A stretch of 64,000 bases of DNA, taken from positions 1-64,000 of the forward strand of contig CAVSZI010000014.1 of NCBI GenBank assembly GCA_963732345.1, read 5' to 3'. The notes under the pieces were generated by a model. It made no database searches and had not been told where the DNA came from. It was given only the letters and a program-made list of their open reading frames with translations. The position numbers and the translations under genes were made by a program. The stretch comes from Bog-532 sp963732345 (GTDB lineage Bacteria > Actinomycetota > Actinomycetes > Streptosporangiales > Streptosporangiaceae). Below are positions 15,193-23,756 of this stretch, one piece after another; position 1 is the stretch's first letter; each line of letters opens with the position of its first letter.

Positions 15193-15861
15193 GTGACTGA
15201 GCAGGCCTCGCCTCCGGGCAGGATCGGTGTGTTCCTCCTCGACGATCACGAGGTCTTCCGGCGTGGGGTGCGGGACCTGCTCGCCGCTGAACCGGACATC
15301 GACGTGGTCGGCGAGGCGGGGACGGCCGCAGCGGCACTGGCCCAGATGCCCGCACTGCATCCACACGTGGCGGTTCTCGATGTGCGACTGCCCGACGGGG
15401 ACGGTGTCGCGGTGTGCCGGGAGATCCGCTCCGGGTTTCCCCGGACCGCATGCCTGATGCTCACCGCGTACGGGGATGACGAGGCACTCTTCGGTGCGAT
15501 CCTGGCGGGTGCCGCGGGGTACGTGTCGAAGCGGACGTGTGGCGCGGACCTGGTGAAGGCCGTGCGCACCGTCGCGTCCGGCCAGTCGATGCTTGACCAG
15601 TACGCGTCACACCAGGTGATGGCGCGACTGCGGGACCATATGGCCACCGCGGACCCGGTGACGGCGTTGTCCCACCAGGAAAAGCAGGTGCTGGACCTGA
15701 TCGGCGAAGGCCTGACCAACCGGCAGATCGCGGAGCGCATGTGCCTTGCGGAAAAGACCGCCAAGAACTACGTGTCCACACTGCTGGCCAAGCTTGGCTT
15801 GCACAGCCGCACGCAGGTGGCCGTCCTCGCCGCCCGGCGCGCGGACGCTGGCAGCGACTGA
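15193..15861 (+). CDS. NarL/LuxR-family response regulator (DevR-like)
   Basis: This 222-residue regulator has a receiver domain (DDHE acidic pair near residues 17-20, phospho-acceptor D63 in VLDVRLPDGDG, Lys in YVSKRT). A C-terminal LuxR HTH follows (LSHQEKQVLDLIGEGLTNRQ, IAERMCLAEKTAKNYVSTLL). Overall it resembles the dormancy/hypoxia regulators of the DevR type. The start is GTG 15193. It sits between the two KaiC-like genes and is a plausible transcriptional output for kinases nearby. Confidence 0.9.
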   Translation: MTEQASPPGRIGVFLLDDHEVFRRGVRDLLAAEPDIDVVGEAGTAAAALAQMPALHPHVAVLDVRLPDGDGVAVCREIRSGFPRTACLMLTAYGDDEALFGAILAGAAGYVSKRTCGADLVKAVRTVASGQSMLDQYASHQVMARLRDHMATADPVTALSHQEKQVLDLIGEGLTNRQIAERMCLAEKTAKNYVSTLLAKLGLHSRTQVAVLAARRADAGSD

Positions 15862-16623
15862 CGCCGGCGGCACGCGGGCAGGCAGTGCCTTCCCGCCGCG
15901 GTAAGGGGATTATCCATATCGCGGAAGGCCTCGGGCGCCGACCCTTATCACTGTGCCGAGACCCGTCATCGACCGGGTTCGTGTCGCCAGGCTGGAAGCC
16001 CCTGGTTTCTCGGCAGGCGGTCCCATTCCGATCACGGCGACGATAAAGGCGGTGGGCAATTCCATCGCAGTTTCCGCGGCGACGTGAACCGGCTTTCGCA
16101 AACGCGAACGGCGCGCGGGTATTGTTCCGCCGCTGACGGTGCTGCGCGGATCAACAGTAGACTTCGCCACCCGGTGGAAATCCCCCGATCATCTGCACCT
16201 ACCACATTACGATGGCCGTTGCGCCGGGCGGCTGCCGCAGCGCAGCCACCGCCACCGTCGTCATCCTCCCCGTGGTCCGGGCCCTCACCGCGGCGGACGC
16301 GCTCACCGTCATCGTGCTCACGCTGCTGCTGGCACGCCGCGCGCAGCGCCGCAGGCTGACGACGGCCTACGAGACCGGCCGTCAAGACAGCGCCGTCAGT
16401 GACAGCCCGGCGGCAAAGGATCACTCCGCTCACCCTGGTGGCGCCGGGCGCCCCGGCGCACCGTTTGATCCACTTCCCGCCTTATTCACGCCAATTTATG
16501 TGGATAATTATCGCTTGCCCTATTTCGTTTCGGCCGATTTATCATCCCTGGCTTCCAGGTAATTCCGCGAAATCCTTGGCGCTTCCAGATCAGCTTGCTG
16601 CTGCAATGTTTAGGTGATAATTT
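15862..16623. other. Long spacer before the kaiC operon
   Basis: Apart from the weak small gene at 16212, I find nothing. The 3' part (about 16480-16623) is AT-rich for this genome and probably carries the promoter of the kaiC unit. AGGTGA at 16614-16619 is a usable ribosome binding site for the ATG at 16624. Confidence 0.5.
16212..16562 (+). CDS. Possible small membrane protein
   Basis: A 116-residue frame from ATG 16212 has GC-biased third positions in its first half. A hydrophobic segment (ATATVVILPVV and then ADALTVIVLTLLLARR) is followed by basic residues, as in a single-span membrane protein. The second half loses coding character, and there is no good ribosome binding site. It may be spurious. 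Confidence 0.3.
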   Translation: MAVAPGGCRSAATATVVILPVVRALTAADALTVIVLTLLLARRAQRRRLTTAYETGRQDSAVSDSPAAKDHSAHPGGAGRPGAPFDPLPALFTPIYVDNYRLPYFVSADLSSLASR

Positions 16624-18426
16624 ATGCAAAGGGGATTAGTCGTGATGCTCAACTCGGGGGAGTGCGGGCACGTGGACAATACCGACCTGATGGATCCGGT
16701 GGGTACTGCGATCGGGCCGGGACTGGACAGAGCGCCGACGGGAATCAGCGGCCTGGACCAGATCACGGGGGGCGGCCTGCCCCAGGGCCGGGTGACGCTG
16801 GTGGCGGGCAGCGCAGGAGCCGGGAAGACGCTTCTGGGTCTGCAGTTCCTCGTGGCCGGCGCACGGGACTACGGCGAGCCCGGGGTGCTGCTGACCTTCG
16901 AGGAGTCGGCGGCCAAGGTCGCCGACAACGTGCGCTCGCTCGGCTTCGACCTCGACGGACTCCAGCGGGACGGGCTGCTCGCCGTGCTCTCGTTCCAGGT
17001 GGAGCCCACCGGGATTGTCGCGGCCGGGGAATTCGACCTCGAACCCCTCTTCGTGACCCTGGACGACGCGATCAAGCGCGTCGGGGCGAAGCGGGTCGTC
17101 CTGGATACCCTCGAGGTTCTGTTCGGCGCGTTCGGCGCGTCCGGCGCGTCCGGCGCGTCCGGCGCCGACTCAATCGTGCGGGCCGAGCTCAGCCGCCTCA
17201 CGCGCTGGCTCGAGGAGCGGGGCGTCACCGCCATCGTGACCGGGGAGCGGGGCGAGAAAAGTATCACCCGGCACGGGATCGAGGAGTACGTCTCCGACTG
17301 CGTGATCGTGCTGGACCATCGGGTGCGCGAGGAGATTTCCACCCGCCGGCTCCGGGTGGTCAAGTACCGCGGGTCGGCGCACGGCACCAACGAGTACCCG
17401 TTCTTCATCTCCGCCCGGGGCTTCGTCGTGCTGCCGATCACCTCGATCACCCTGGACTACGGGGCCCCCGAGGACCGGATCTCAACGGGAATCGCCCGTC
17501 TCGACCACATGCTGGGCGGCGGCATCTTCCGCGGTTCCACCGTCCTGGTGAGCGGGACAGCGGGCACGGGCAAGACCTCGCTCGGTGCGCACCTGGCGAA
17601 GGCGGCCTGCGAGCGCGGTGAGCAGGTGCTGTGGGTGCTGTTCGAGGAGTCACCCGCGCAGGTCCTGCGCAACATGCGCTCGATCGGGCTCGACCTGCGG
17701 CCGTGGACCGACGCGGGCTTGCTGCACATCTGGCCGGCGCGGCCGGCCACGCTCGGGCTGGAGACCCATCTCGCGCTGCTGGTCCAGTTGCTCGACGAGG
17801 TGGCGCCGACGGTGACGGTGCTCGACGGGATCACCAGCTTCGCGGACGGGGTTGCTGCCGCCGAGGTGACCTCGATGCTGTCCCGCAAGATGGACCTGCT
17901 CAAGGCCAGGGGAATCACGACCCTGGCCACGGCGCTCGGCAACGGGGACGATGCGAGCACGCTGAGCGTGTCGTCGATGGTGGATACCTGGCTGCTGCTG
18001 CGCAATGTTGAGAGCAACGGCGAACGGAACCGGCTGCTGTTCGTCCTGAAATCACGGGGCACGGCCCATTCGAATCAGGTGCGGGAGTTCGTGCTCACCG
18101 ACCATGGGGCCGAGCTGGTTGATGTGTACGTCGGTGCGGCGGGGATGCTGACCGGCTCGGCCCGCCTGGCGCAGCAGGCCGCCGAACGCGAAGCGCAGTT
18201 GCGGCAGGCCGACGATCTGGAACACCGGCGGCGGGAACTGCGCCGCAGTATCGCCGAGCACGAGGCCCACTTCGCCGCGGTGCAGGACCAGATCGCCGCC
18301 GAGCGGGCGGAACTGGACCGGGTCGGCCTTCGCGAGCGCCACCAGGCCGCCGACACCGGGGCGGACGAAGTGGCGATGGGGAAGCGGCGCTGGGCTGATG
18401 CGGTCCCGAGCGAGGGGGTAAACTGA
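16624..18426 (+). CDS. kaiC: KaiC homologue (clock-type dual ATPase/autokinase)
   Basis: This 600-residue protein has two KaiC domains. The CI-like domain has P-loop GSAGAGKT (62-69) and catalytic Glu pair TFEESAAK (E93, E94). The CII-like domain has P-loop GTAGTGKT (311-318) and FEESPAQVLRN (E341, E342). At the position of the cyanobacterial Ser431/Thr432 phosphosites it has Ser450-Ser451 in TLSVSSMVDT. After the CII tail comes an extra coiled coil of about 100 residues (REAQLRQADDLEHRRRELRR). It overlaps the first kaiB by one base. A GAS-repeat loop sits at about residues 169-180. Confidence 0.92.
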   Translation: MQRGLVVMLNSGECGHVDNTDLMDPVGTAIGPGLDRAPTGISGLDQITGGGLPQGRVTLVAGSAGAGKTLLGLQFLVAGARDYGEPGVLLTFEESAAKVADNVRSLGFDLDGLQRDGLLAVLSFQVEPTGIVAAGEFDLEPLFVTLDDAIKRVGAKRVVLDTLEVLFGAFGASGASGASGADSIVRAELSRLTRWLEERGVTAIVTGERGEKSITRHGIEEYVSDCVIVLDHRVREEISTRRLRVVKYRGSAHGTNEYPFFISARGFVVLPITSITLDYGAPEDRISTGIARLDHMLGGGIFRGSTVLVSGTAGTGKTSLGAHLAKAACERGEQVLWVLFEESPAQVLRNMRSIGLDLRPWTDAGLLHIWPARPATLGLETHLALLVQLLDEVAPTVTVLDGITSFADGVAAAEVTSMLSRKMDLLKARGITTLATALGNGDDASTLSVSSMVDTWLLLRNVESNGERNRLLFVLKSRGTAHSNQVREFVLTDHGAELVDVYVGAAGMLTGSARLAQQAAEREAQLRQADDLEHRRRELRRSIAEHEAHFAAVQDQIAAERAELDRVGLRERHQAADTGADEVAMGKRRWADAVPSEGVN

Positions 18427-18761
18427 TGACCCAGCCGCACGCCACGGATGAAGCGCCCGGTGCCGGTGCCGGTGAAACCTGGGATCTGCGCCTCTATGTG
18501 ACCGACCGGTCACCCAAGTGCCTGCGGGCGATCGAGAACCTGCAGCGTGCCTGCGAGGAGCACCTGGCCGGTCGCTACCAGATCGAGGTCGTGGATCTAC
18601 TAGAAAACCCCCGCCTGGCCGCCGGCGATCAGATCCTGGCCGTGCCCACGGTGGTCCGGAGGCTCCCGCTTCCGATCCGCACGATCGTCGGGGACCTGTC
18701 CGACACCGACCGTGTCCTCGTCGGCCTGCAGCTCCGGCCCCCCAGGAGTGCCGCGACATGA
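18426..18761 (+). CDS. kaiB: KaiB homologue 1
   Basis: This 111-residue thioredoxin-like KaiB protein reads LRLYVTDRSPKCLRAIENLQ, then EVVDLLENPRLAAGDQILAV, PTVVRRLPLPIRTIVGDLSD. These correspond to the conserved KaiB core (LYVAG..P.S..A...., VIDV..NP.LAE.D.ILATPTL....P.P.R...GDLS). A disordered N-terminal extension of about 20 residues precedes it. It starts within the last base of the kaiC stop and overlaps the second kaiB by four bases, so all three are translationally coupled. Confidence 0.92.
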   Translation: MTQPHATDEAPGAGAGETWDLRLYVTDRSPKCLRAIENLQRACEEHLAGRYQIEVVDLLENPRLAAGDQILAVPTVVRRLPLPIRTIVGDLSDTDRVLVGLQLRPPRSAAT

Positions 18762-19087
18762 CCGATGCGGCAGCCGATGCAGGCTGGGCGCTGACTCTCT
18801 ACGTCAATGGCGCGTCCGCGAAGTCCATTGAAGCCATTGAAACGGTGCGCCGCGTTTGCGACGAGGACTTGGGCGGCCACGTCGACCTGGAAATCATCGA
18901 CGTGCAGCAGCAGCCCGCGCTGGTCGCGCGCGACCAGATCGTCGCTGTGCCGACGCTGGTCAAACGGATTCCCGGTCCGCTGCGCCGAATCGTCGGCGGC
19001 GACCTCTCCGACTCCGACCGGTTGCGTTTCGGGCTCGACCTCGGCCCCGTCGTAGACAGCGACGCGCACCCGCGCCCGGGCGATTAA
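18758..19087 (+). CDS. kaiB: KaiB homologue 2
   Basis: This 109-residue KaiB protein reads WALTLYVNGASAKSIEAIET, EIIDVQQQPALVARDQIVAV, PTLVKRIPGPLRRIVGGDLS. It diverges from the upstream KaiB and keeps a Gly insertion before the DLS motif. Its ATG overlaps the preceding stop. Two unlike KaiB proteins suggest division of labour, for example one binding KaiC and one binding the kinase; this is inference. Confidence 0.9.
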   Translation: MTDAAADAGWALTLYVNGASAKSIEAIETVRRVCDEDLGGHVDLEIIDVQQQPALVARDQIVAVPTLVKRIPGPLRRIVGGDLSDSDRLRFGLDLGPVVDSDAHPRPGD

Positions 19088-19091
19088 GGTC

Positions 19092-20426
19092 ATGGCTCGG
19101 TCGACGGTACCGAAGGCCAGTGATCCAGGCCACCCCGCGGTGGGACAGCCCGGGGAAAGCGGTGCGCAGGCGGCCGAGCTGGCCGAGGTGCGGGCGCAGT
19201 TGCGGGAGGCGTCCGAGACGATCGAGGCGATCCGGAGCGGTGGTATCGAGTCGCTGGTGATCGGGCCGCCCGGACAGGAGCAGATCTACAGCCTCGCCAG
19301 TGCCGACCGTATCTACCGGCTCATCGTGGAGGCGATGAACGAAGGCGCGGCCACGATCTCCCCCCGGGGGATCATCCTGGACGCCAACCCGCGTCTGGGC
19401 GCGATGACCGGCCAGACCGGCACGGAACTGGCCGGAACCCCGGTCCTTGACCTGGTCCCCAGCGCCCACCGCCCCGCGTTCGGCCGGGTACTCGACGTCG
19501 GTGCGGGTGACAGCGCCCGGGGCGAAGTGGAGCTGAGCAGGCCCGGCGGCACGACCGTACCCGCCCTGCTGGCGGTCAGCGGTTTCGACCTCGACGGCAT
19601 GCTCCTGCGGTGCCTGGTCCTGACCGATCTCACCGCGCAGCGCCACGCCGAGGCGGAGGTGCGGACGCTGAACGCCGAGCTCGAGGTCCGGGTCGCGCTG
19701 CGCACGGCTGAGCTGGAGCGGGTGAACAAGAACCTGGAGGCGTTCAGCTATTCGGTCTCCCATGACCTGCGTGCCCCGCTGCGGGTACTGAGCGGATTCA
19801 GTGATGCGCTGGTGGAGGACTATGGTGACCGGCTGGATGAGACCGGCCGCGGTTACGCCGGCAGCATCAAGGCGGCGAGCGAGCGGATGGCCGCGCTCAT
19901 CGATGACCTGCTGCTGCTGTCGCAGGTCTCCCGGGCCGGCATGAACCTGCAGCCGGTCGATCTGAGCGCCGAGGCCGCGGCCATCGCCGGCGAGCTTCAG
20001 TCCCATGACCCCGGCCGCGCGGTGCGCTTCACCATCCAGGACGGCATCCGGGTGATCGCGGACCGCAGCCTCATCCGCGCCGTGCTGCAGAACCTGCTCG
20101 AAAACGCCTGGAAGTTCACCGCCCACCGCGACGGCGCCGTCATCGAGTTCGCCCGCACGGCCGCCACCGCCGCCGCCGAGGACGGCGGGGCCTGCTGCTA
20201 CGTGCGCGACAACGGGGCCGGCTTCGACCCCGCTTATGCGGGCAAGCTGTTCCAGCCGTTCGAGCGGCTGCACGACGCCGCCGAGTTCCCCGGCACCGGC
20301 ATCGGCCTGGCCAGCGTCGCGCGGATCATCGAACGGCACGGCGGGCGCACCTGGGCCGACGGCGCCGTCGGCCACGGCGCCACCTTCTACTTCACCCTCA
20401 CCGCGGAGAACCCAGACACAGCATGA
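19092..20426 (+). CDS. PAS-domain sensor histidine kinase of the kai operon
   Basis: This is a soluble kinase of about 444 residues. An N-terminal coiled coil comes first, then a PAS domain (about 71-180; AMNEGAATISPRGIILDANP). A second coiled coil leads to the HisKA domain with phospho-acceptor H224 in SYSVSHDLRAPLR. The HATPase domain has the N box (LLENAWKF), DNGAGFDP and GTGIGLASV. No membrane segment is seen. It lies four bases after kaiB2, so it is the probable output kinase, analogous in position to SasA but lacking its KaiB-like sensor domain. Confidence 0.92.
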   Translation: MARSTVPKASDPGHPAVGQPGESGAQAAELAEVRAQLREASETIEAIRSGGIESLVIGPPGQEQIYSLASADRIYRLIVEAMNEGAATISPRGIILDANPRLGAMTGQTGTELAGTPVLDLVPSAHRPAFGRVLDVGAGDSARGEVELSRPGGTTVPALLAVSGFDLDGMLLRCLVLTDLTAQRHAEAEVRTLNAELEVRVALRTAELERVNKNLEAFSYSVSHDLRAPLRVLSGFSDALVEDYGDRLDETGRGYAGSIKAASERMAALIDDLLLLSQVSRAGMNLQPVDLSAEAAAIAGELQSHDPGRAVRFTIQDGIRVIADRSLIRAVLQNLLENAWKFTAHRDGAVIEFARTAATAAAEDGGACCYVRDNGAGFDPAYAGKLFQPFERLHDAAEFPGTGIGLASVARIIERHGGRTWADGAVGHGATFYFTLTAENPDTA

Positions 20427-20502
20427 AGTGGCGCGCGTCCGGCGGCGCCGCGGTCACGTGCCGGGCGCGCGCCTGCCCGGCGGCGTGGTCCCCGGGACGT
20501 GG

Positions 20503-21132
20503 TCACGGCGGAGGATCGGCGGCTGTCGCCTGCCGGCGGGCGGCGGCGAGCATCTCGCGGGTCCGGCTCACGGCCTCTTCGGCGGCGGCCAGCTGGCCGA
20601 CGCTGGCCAGGCGCTGCGCGGCGAACAGCTGATCTTCCAGCTGGGCCAGATACGCCCGCTGCTCGGCCTCGGCGAGGGCCCGCTGGATGGCCGAGGCCAG
20701 GCGCGCCGGCCGGTCCTTCAGGATGTAGTCCGTGGCTCCCTGCTTGATGAGGCCGACAGCTGCTTCGTCCCCTAGCACTCCGGACCAGATGATAAACGGG
20801 ATGTGCGGGCATTGTTCCTGAGCGATCCTGAGGGCCATCTCGCCGGAGAAGCCGGGCAAATGGAAATCGGACAGGATGATGTCTGGCCGGAAGGCCGCCA
20901 GTTGTTCGACGAACGACGTCCTGGTGTCGACGACGACGGCGGTGAAGTCGAGGCCAGCGCCGGTCAGGAGGCGCTGCGCGAGTTCAGCATCCCAGGACTC
21001 GTCCTCCAGGATAAGGACGCGTGCCGTCCGTCTCGCGGCATCCGCCTTTTCCCCGGGCGCAGTGGTCGCCTGCCCGGGATCGGCGGTCGGCTCCGGCTCG
21101 CTGCCTTCGCGCTCGTCGCTCATGGAACTCAC
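20503..21132 (-). CDS. Response regulator with C-terminal coiled coil
   Basis: This 209-residue protein has a disordered N-terminus of about 35 residues, then a receiver domain (ARVLILEDESWDAELAQRLL, phospho-acceptor Asp in IILSDFHLPGFSG, Lys in YILKDRPARL). A helical tail follows (QRAYLAQLEDQLFAAQRLAS). There is no DNA-binding domain, so it probably signals by protein contact. It is convergent with the kai-operon kinase and lies 14 bp downstream of another receiver gene on the same strand. Confidence 0.88.
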   Translation of the reverse strand: MSSMSDEREGSEPEPTADPGQATTAPGEKADAARRTARVLILEDESWDAELAQRLLTGAGLDFTAVVVDTRTSFVEQLAAFRPDIILSDFHLPGFSGEMALRIAQEQCPHIPFIIWSGVLGDEAAVGLIKQGATDYILKDRPARLASAIQRALAEAEQRAYLAQLEDQLFAAQRLASVGQLAAAEEAVSRTREMLAAARRQATAADPPP

Positions 21133-21145
21133 TCCTGCTCACTCC

Positions 21146-21571
21146 TCACTCTGGTACGGCCTCGTTCAGGAGCAGCCAGAACAGGCCGAGAGTCTTAATC
21201 GCCTCAGCGAATTCGGCGAAGTTCACTGGTTTTCGCACGTAGGCGTTGGCGCCGCTACGGTAGCTGGAGAGAATGTCTTCTTCCAGCTTGGAGCTGGTCA
21301 GAATGACAACCGGGATGAGCTTGGTCCGATCGTCGGCCCTTATCCTGCGCAGCACTTCCAGCCCGTCGACCTTGGGGAGTTTCAGGTCGAGCAGAATGAG
21401 GCCGGGCTCCCTGGCATGGGTGTCATCGCCGTCAAAGAGAAATGTGAGGGCCTCGGCGCCGTCGCTGGCCACAGTGATCTGGTTGAGGATGTGGTTTTTC
21501 TTCAGGGCCCGGAGCGTCAGGGCCACGTCGTCGGGGTTGTCCTCGACCAGGAGGATGGGCCTCGATGTCAT
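21146..21571 (-). CDS. Single-domain response regulator (Rcp1-like)
   Basis: This 141-residue stand-alone receiver reads PILLVEDNPDDVALTLRALK, with the phospho-acceptor Asp in LILLDLKLPKVDG, Thr/Ser in VVILTSS and Lys in AYVRKPVNF. It is of the type that partners phytochrome-like kinases. Its ATG overlaps the stop of the kinase at 21568-22707 (ATGA), so the two form a cognate, co-translated pair. Confidence 0.92.
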   Translation of the reverse strand: MTSRPILLVEDNPDDVALTLRALKKNHILNQITVASDGAEALTFLFDGDDTHAREPGLILLDLKLPKVDGLEVLRRIRADDRTKLIPVVILTSSKLEEDILSSYRSGANAYVRKPVNFAEFAEAIKTLGLFWLLLNEAVPE

Positions 21572-22707
21572 GTGCTTTCCTCCCCATCAAGGGTGAAGTA
21601 GAAGGTGGCGCCGTGGCCGACGGTGCCGTCGGCCCGCACCCGCCCCCCGTGGCGTTCCACGATCAGCCGGACGATGGCCAGGCCGATGCCGGTGCCGGGG
21701 AACTCACCGGCCGGGTGCAGTCGCTGGAACGGGCTGAACAGCTTGTGCGTATACGCGGGATCAAAACCGGCGCCGTTATCGCGCACGTAGTAGCAGACGG
21801 GGGCATCTGCGGCCGGCGCCGTGCCGAACTCAATGTGCGCATCGTCGCGGCCGGACGTGAACTTCCACGCGTTGCCCAGCAAGTTGTGCATCACCATGCG
21901 CATGAGGGCATGGTCGGCCCGTACCTGGACGGGACGCTGGACAGTGAAGCGGGCGTGCCGTCCTGGATCGTCACGCTGGAGTTCCGCGGCGATCTGGGCG
22001 GCCTCGGCACCGAGATCGACCGGGCCGAGGTGCATCTCTGCCCGGGAGAGGCGCGAAAGACGCAGCAGATTATCGATGAGCTCCGCCATATGTTCGCTGG
22101 CGGCGACGATTCGCTCCGCGTAGCGCCGGCCATCCTCGCCGAGAACGCCGCCGTAATCTTCCAGGAGGGCGGCGCTGAAACCGTTCATCGCCCGGAGAGG
22201 GGCGCGCAAGTCGTGGGAGACCGAGTACGTGAAACTCTCCATGCTCCCGTTGGCCGCCTTGAGGTCGTCCGCCCGGTGGAGAACCTCGGCCGCGGCGCGC
22301 GCATGCATTTGTCCGGTCACGTCCTGGGCGATCGACGACGCGCCGATCAGCCGGCCGGCCTGGTCGTGGATGGGTGAGACCGTTACCGACGTGGGGAAGT
22401 CGGTGCCGTCCTTGCGCCGCCGGAGAGTCTCGTAATGCGGGACGTGCTCGCCCCGTCCGATCTTGGCCAGGGTTTCCTGGCCCTCGTCTTCTTGGCCGGG
22501 AGGGTACAGCACGGTCGCGGGCCGGCCGACGATCTCCGCCGCGGCGTACCCGTACATCCCCTCCGCCGCCGGGTTCCAGCTCGCGATCACGCCGTCGAGA
22601 GTCTCGCCCACAATGGCGTCATCGGACGAGTTGACCATCGCCGGGAACAGCGCGGCCGACGCCCAATCACGGCTGACCGCAACATCCTCACGCGGCGGCT
22701 GGGCCAT
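21568..22707 (-). CDS. PAS-domain sensor histidine kinase
   Basis: This is a soluble kinase of about 379 residues from the ATG at 22707; the frame is open to 22815, but GGGGGGATCGTC favours the internal start. A PAS/PAC domain (NSSDDAIVGETLDGVIASWN) is followed by HisKA with H165 in YSVSHDLRAPLR. The HATPase domain has LLGNAWKF, DNGAGFDP and GTGIGLAIV. It overlaps the receiver gene downstream. It is closely paralogous to the kinases at 19092, 26393 and 40158. Confidence 0.92.
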   Translation of the reverse strand: MAQPPREDVAVSRDWASAALFPAMVNSSDDAIVGETLDGVIASWNPAAEGMYGYAAAEIVGRPATVLYPPGQEDEGQETLAKIGRGEHVPHYETLRRRKDGTDFPTSVTVSPIHDQAGRLIGASSIAQDVTGQMHARAAAEVLHRADDLKAANGSMESFTYSVSHDLRAPLRAMNGFSAALLEDYGGVLGEDGRRYAERIVAASEHMAELIDNLLRLSRLSRAEMHLGPVDLGAEAAQIAAELQRDDPGRHARFTVQRPVQVRADHALMRMVMHNLLGNAWKFTSGRDDAHIEFGTAPAADAPVCYYVRDNGAGFDPAYTHKLFSPFQRLHPAGEFPGTGIGLAIVRLIVERHGGRVRADGTVGHGATFYFTLDGEEST

Positions 22708-23024
22708 GACGATCCCCCCAATATCGGCCCGGACGCACAATCCAGGGACTGTGCCAGCTTCTGCGTTCGGCGAAGTAAGATGATTGCTTTTCCCCAGGCT
22801 ATGTGTTGTCAGCATACACGCCGTCGTGCGTTCGCTTAATCAGCAATCGCGGTGATAGGGGAGCGGCGGCGGCATAAGGTGGACCGGTATTCCATTAACC
22901 GTCATCTCCCGCTAATGGCGGGCATTTCCTGCTAATGGCGGCCAGCATTTCTCATTGTCCGTTTCGATTCCGGCCTGTCCGTAATATGGCCGGTTTGACG
23001 GTTCGCGGGGCTGGCCACGCTGCC
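22708..23024. other. Intergenic region upstream of the PAS kinase
   Basis: This is AT-richer than its surroundings, as expected for a promoter of the leftward kinase-receiver pair. TAATGGCG recurs several times at 22912-22936 as a short direct repeat. No gene is supported. Confidence 0.4.
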
Positions 23025-23756
23025 TCAGCCGAGGGGAGTGGCGCCCACCACCACGAGAATCATCGCGATGATGAGAAGGATGATGGTGATCGTTACAAAA
23101 TGCTCGACCCGGCGCAAGGCGATCTTTACCCTGCTGTCCGCCTCGACGGCCGTTCCCGCGGCCTGCCAGGCCGACGCGGCCGCGCTTACCGCGGCCTCGG
23201 CGGCCGCCCCGGCGCCGGCCTGGAGCTCAGCTTGCGCCTGGAGAGCGGCCCGGATGTCCGCCTCGATACTCGCGGCGGCCGCCTCAATCCGGCCCAGCGT
23301 GGCCAGGCTGACGGACGCCGCCTGCCAGGCCACCGATTCGGCCTCGAGGCGGCTGGCGTCGCCGGCCGCCGTCCCGGGCCGCGGCTCGTCCGCCGCCGCG
23401 GAGATCCCGCCAGCCTCGTCCGGGCCGTTCGTCACGCCGGTCCCCACCGTGGTGGTGGCGCTCGTGCTCGCCCCGGCCGTTTCCGCCCGCACGGCTTCCC
23501 GTTCGGCGGTGGCGGTCGATGCGTCGTGCAGGAAGCTGATCACGGCTTCCCTGGCCACCGCGCCCAGGTCAGAAGGGTCGGGCCGGACGTGCGAAGACCG
23601 CAGGCGGCGGCCGCTCCGGGGACGGCGATCTCCGTCTCCGGGTAGCACAGCGACGCGGCGGGGGTCATTGTCGGGCTGGAGGACGTCGGCCTGCGGCGGG
23701 CGTGAGCCCCGGTCGCCGCCCGGGCCAGGCGTCTCGTTGTTCGATGTCCCGGTCAT
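23025..23756 (-). CDS. Ala-rich protein with C-terminal membrane anchor (unknown)
   Basis: This 243-residue protein is not recognised as a known family. The first 90 residues are disordered, and an Ala/Glu-rich helical region (AAAASIEADIRAALQAQAEL) follows. One C-terminal membrane segment (FVTITIILLIIAMILVVVGA) ends the chain within a few residues of its C-terminus, giving a tail-anchored layout. It lies upstream of, and on the same strand as, the kinase-receiver pair. It could be a membrane-tethered scaffold; this is inference. Confidence 0.6.
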   Translation of the reverse strand: MTGTSNNETPGPGGDRGSRPPQADVLQPDNDPRRVAVLPGDGDRRPRSGRRLRSSHVRPDPSDLGAVAREAVISFLHDASTATAEREAVRAETAGASTSATTTVGTGVTNGPDEAGGISAAADEPRPGTAAGDASRLEAESVAWQAASVSLATLGRIEAAAASIEADIRAALQAQAELQAGAGAAAEAAVSAAASAWQAAGTAVEADSRVKIALRRVEHFVTITIILLIIAMILVVVGATPLG

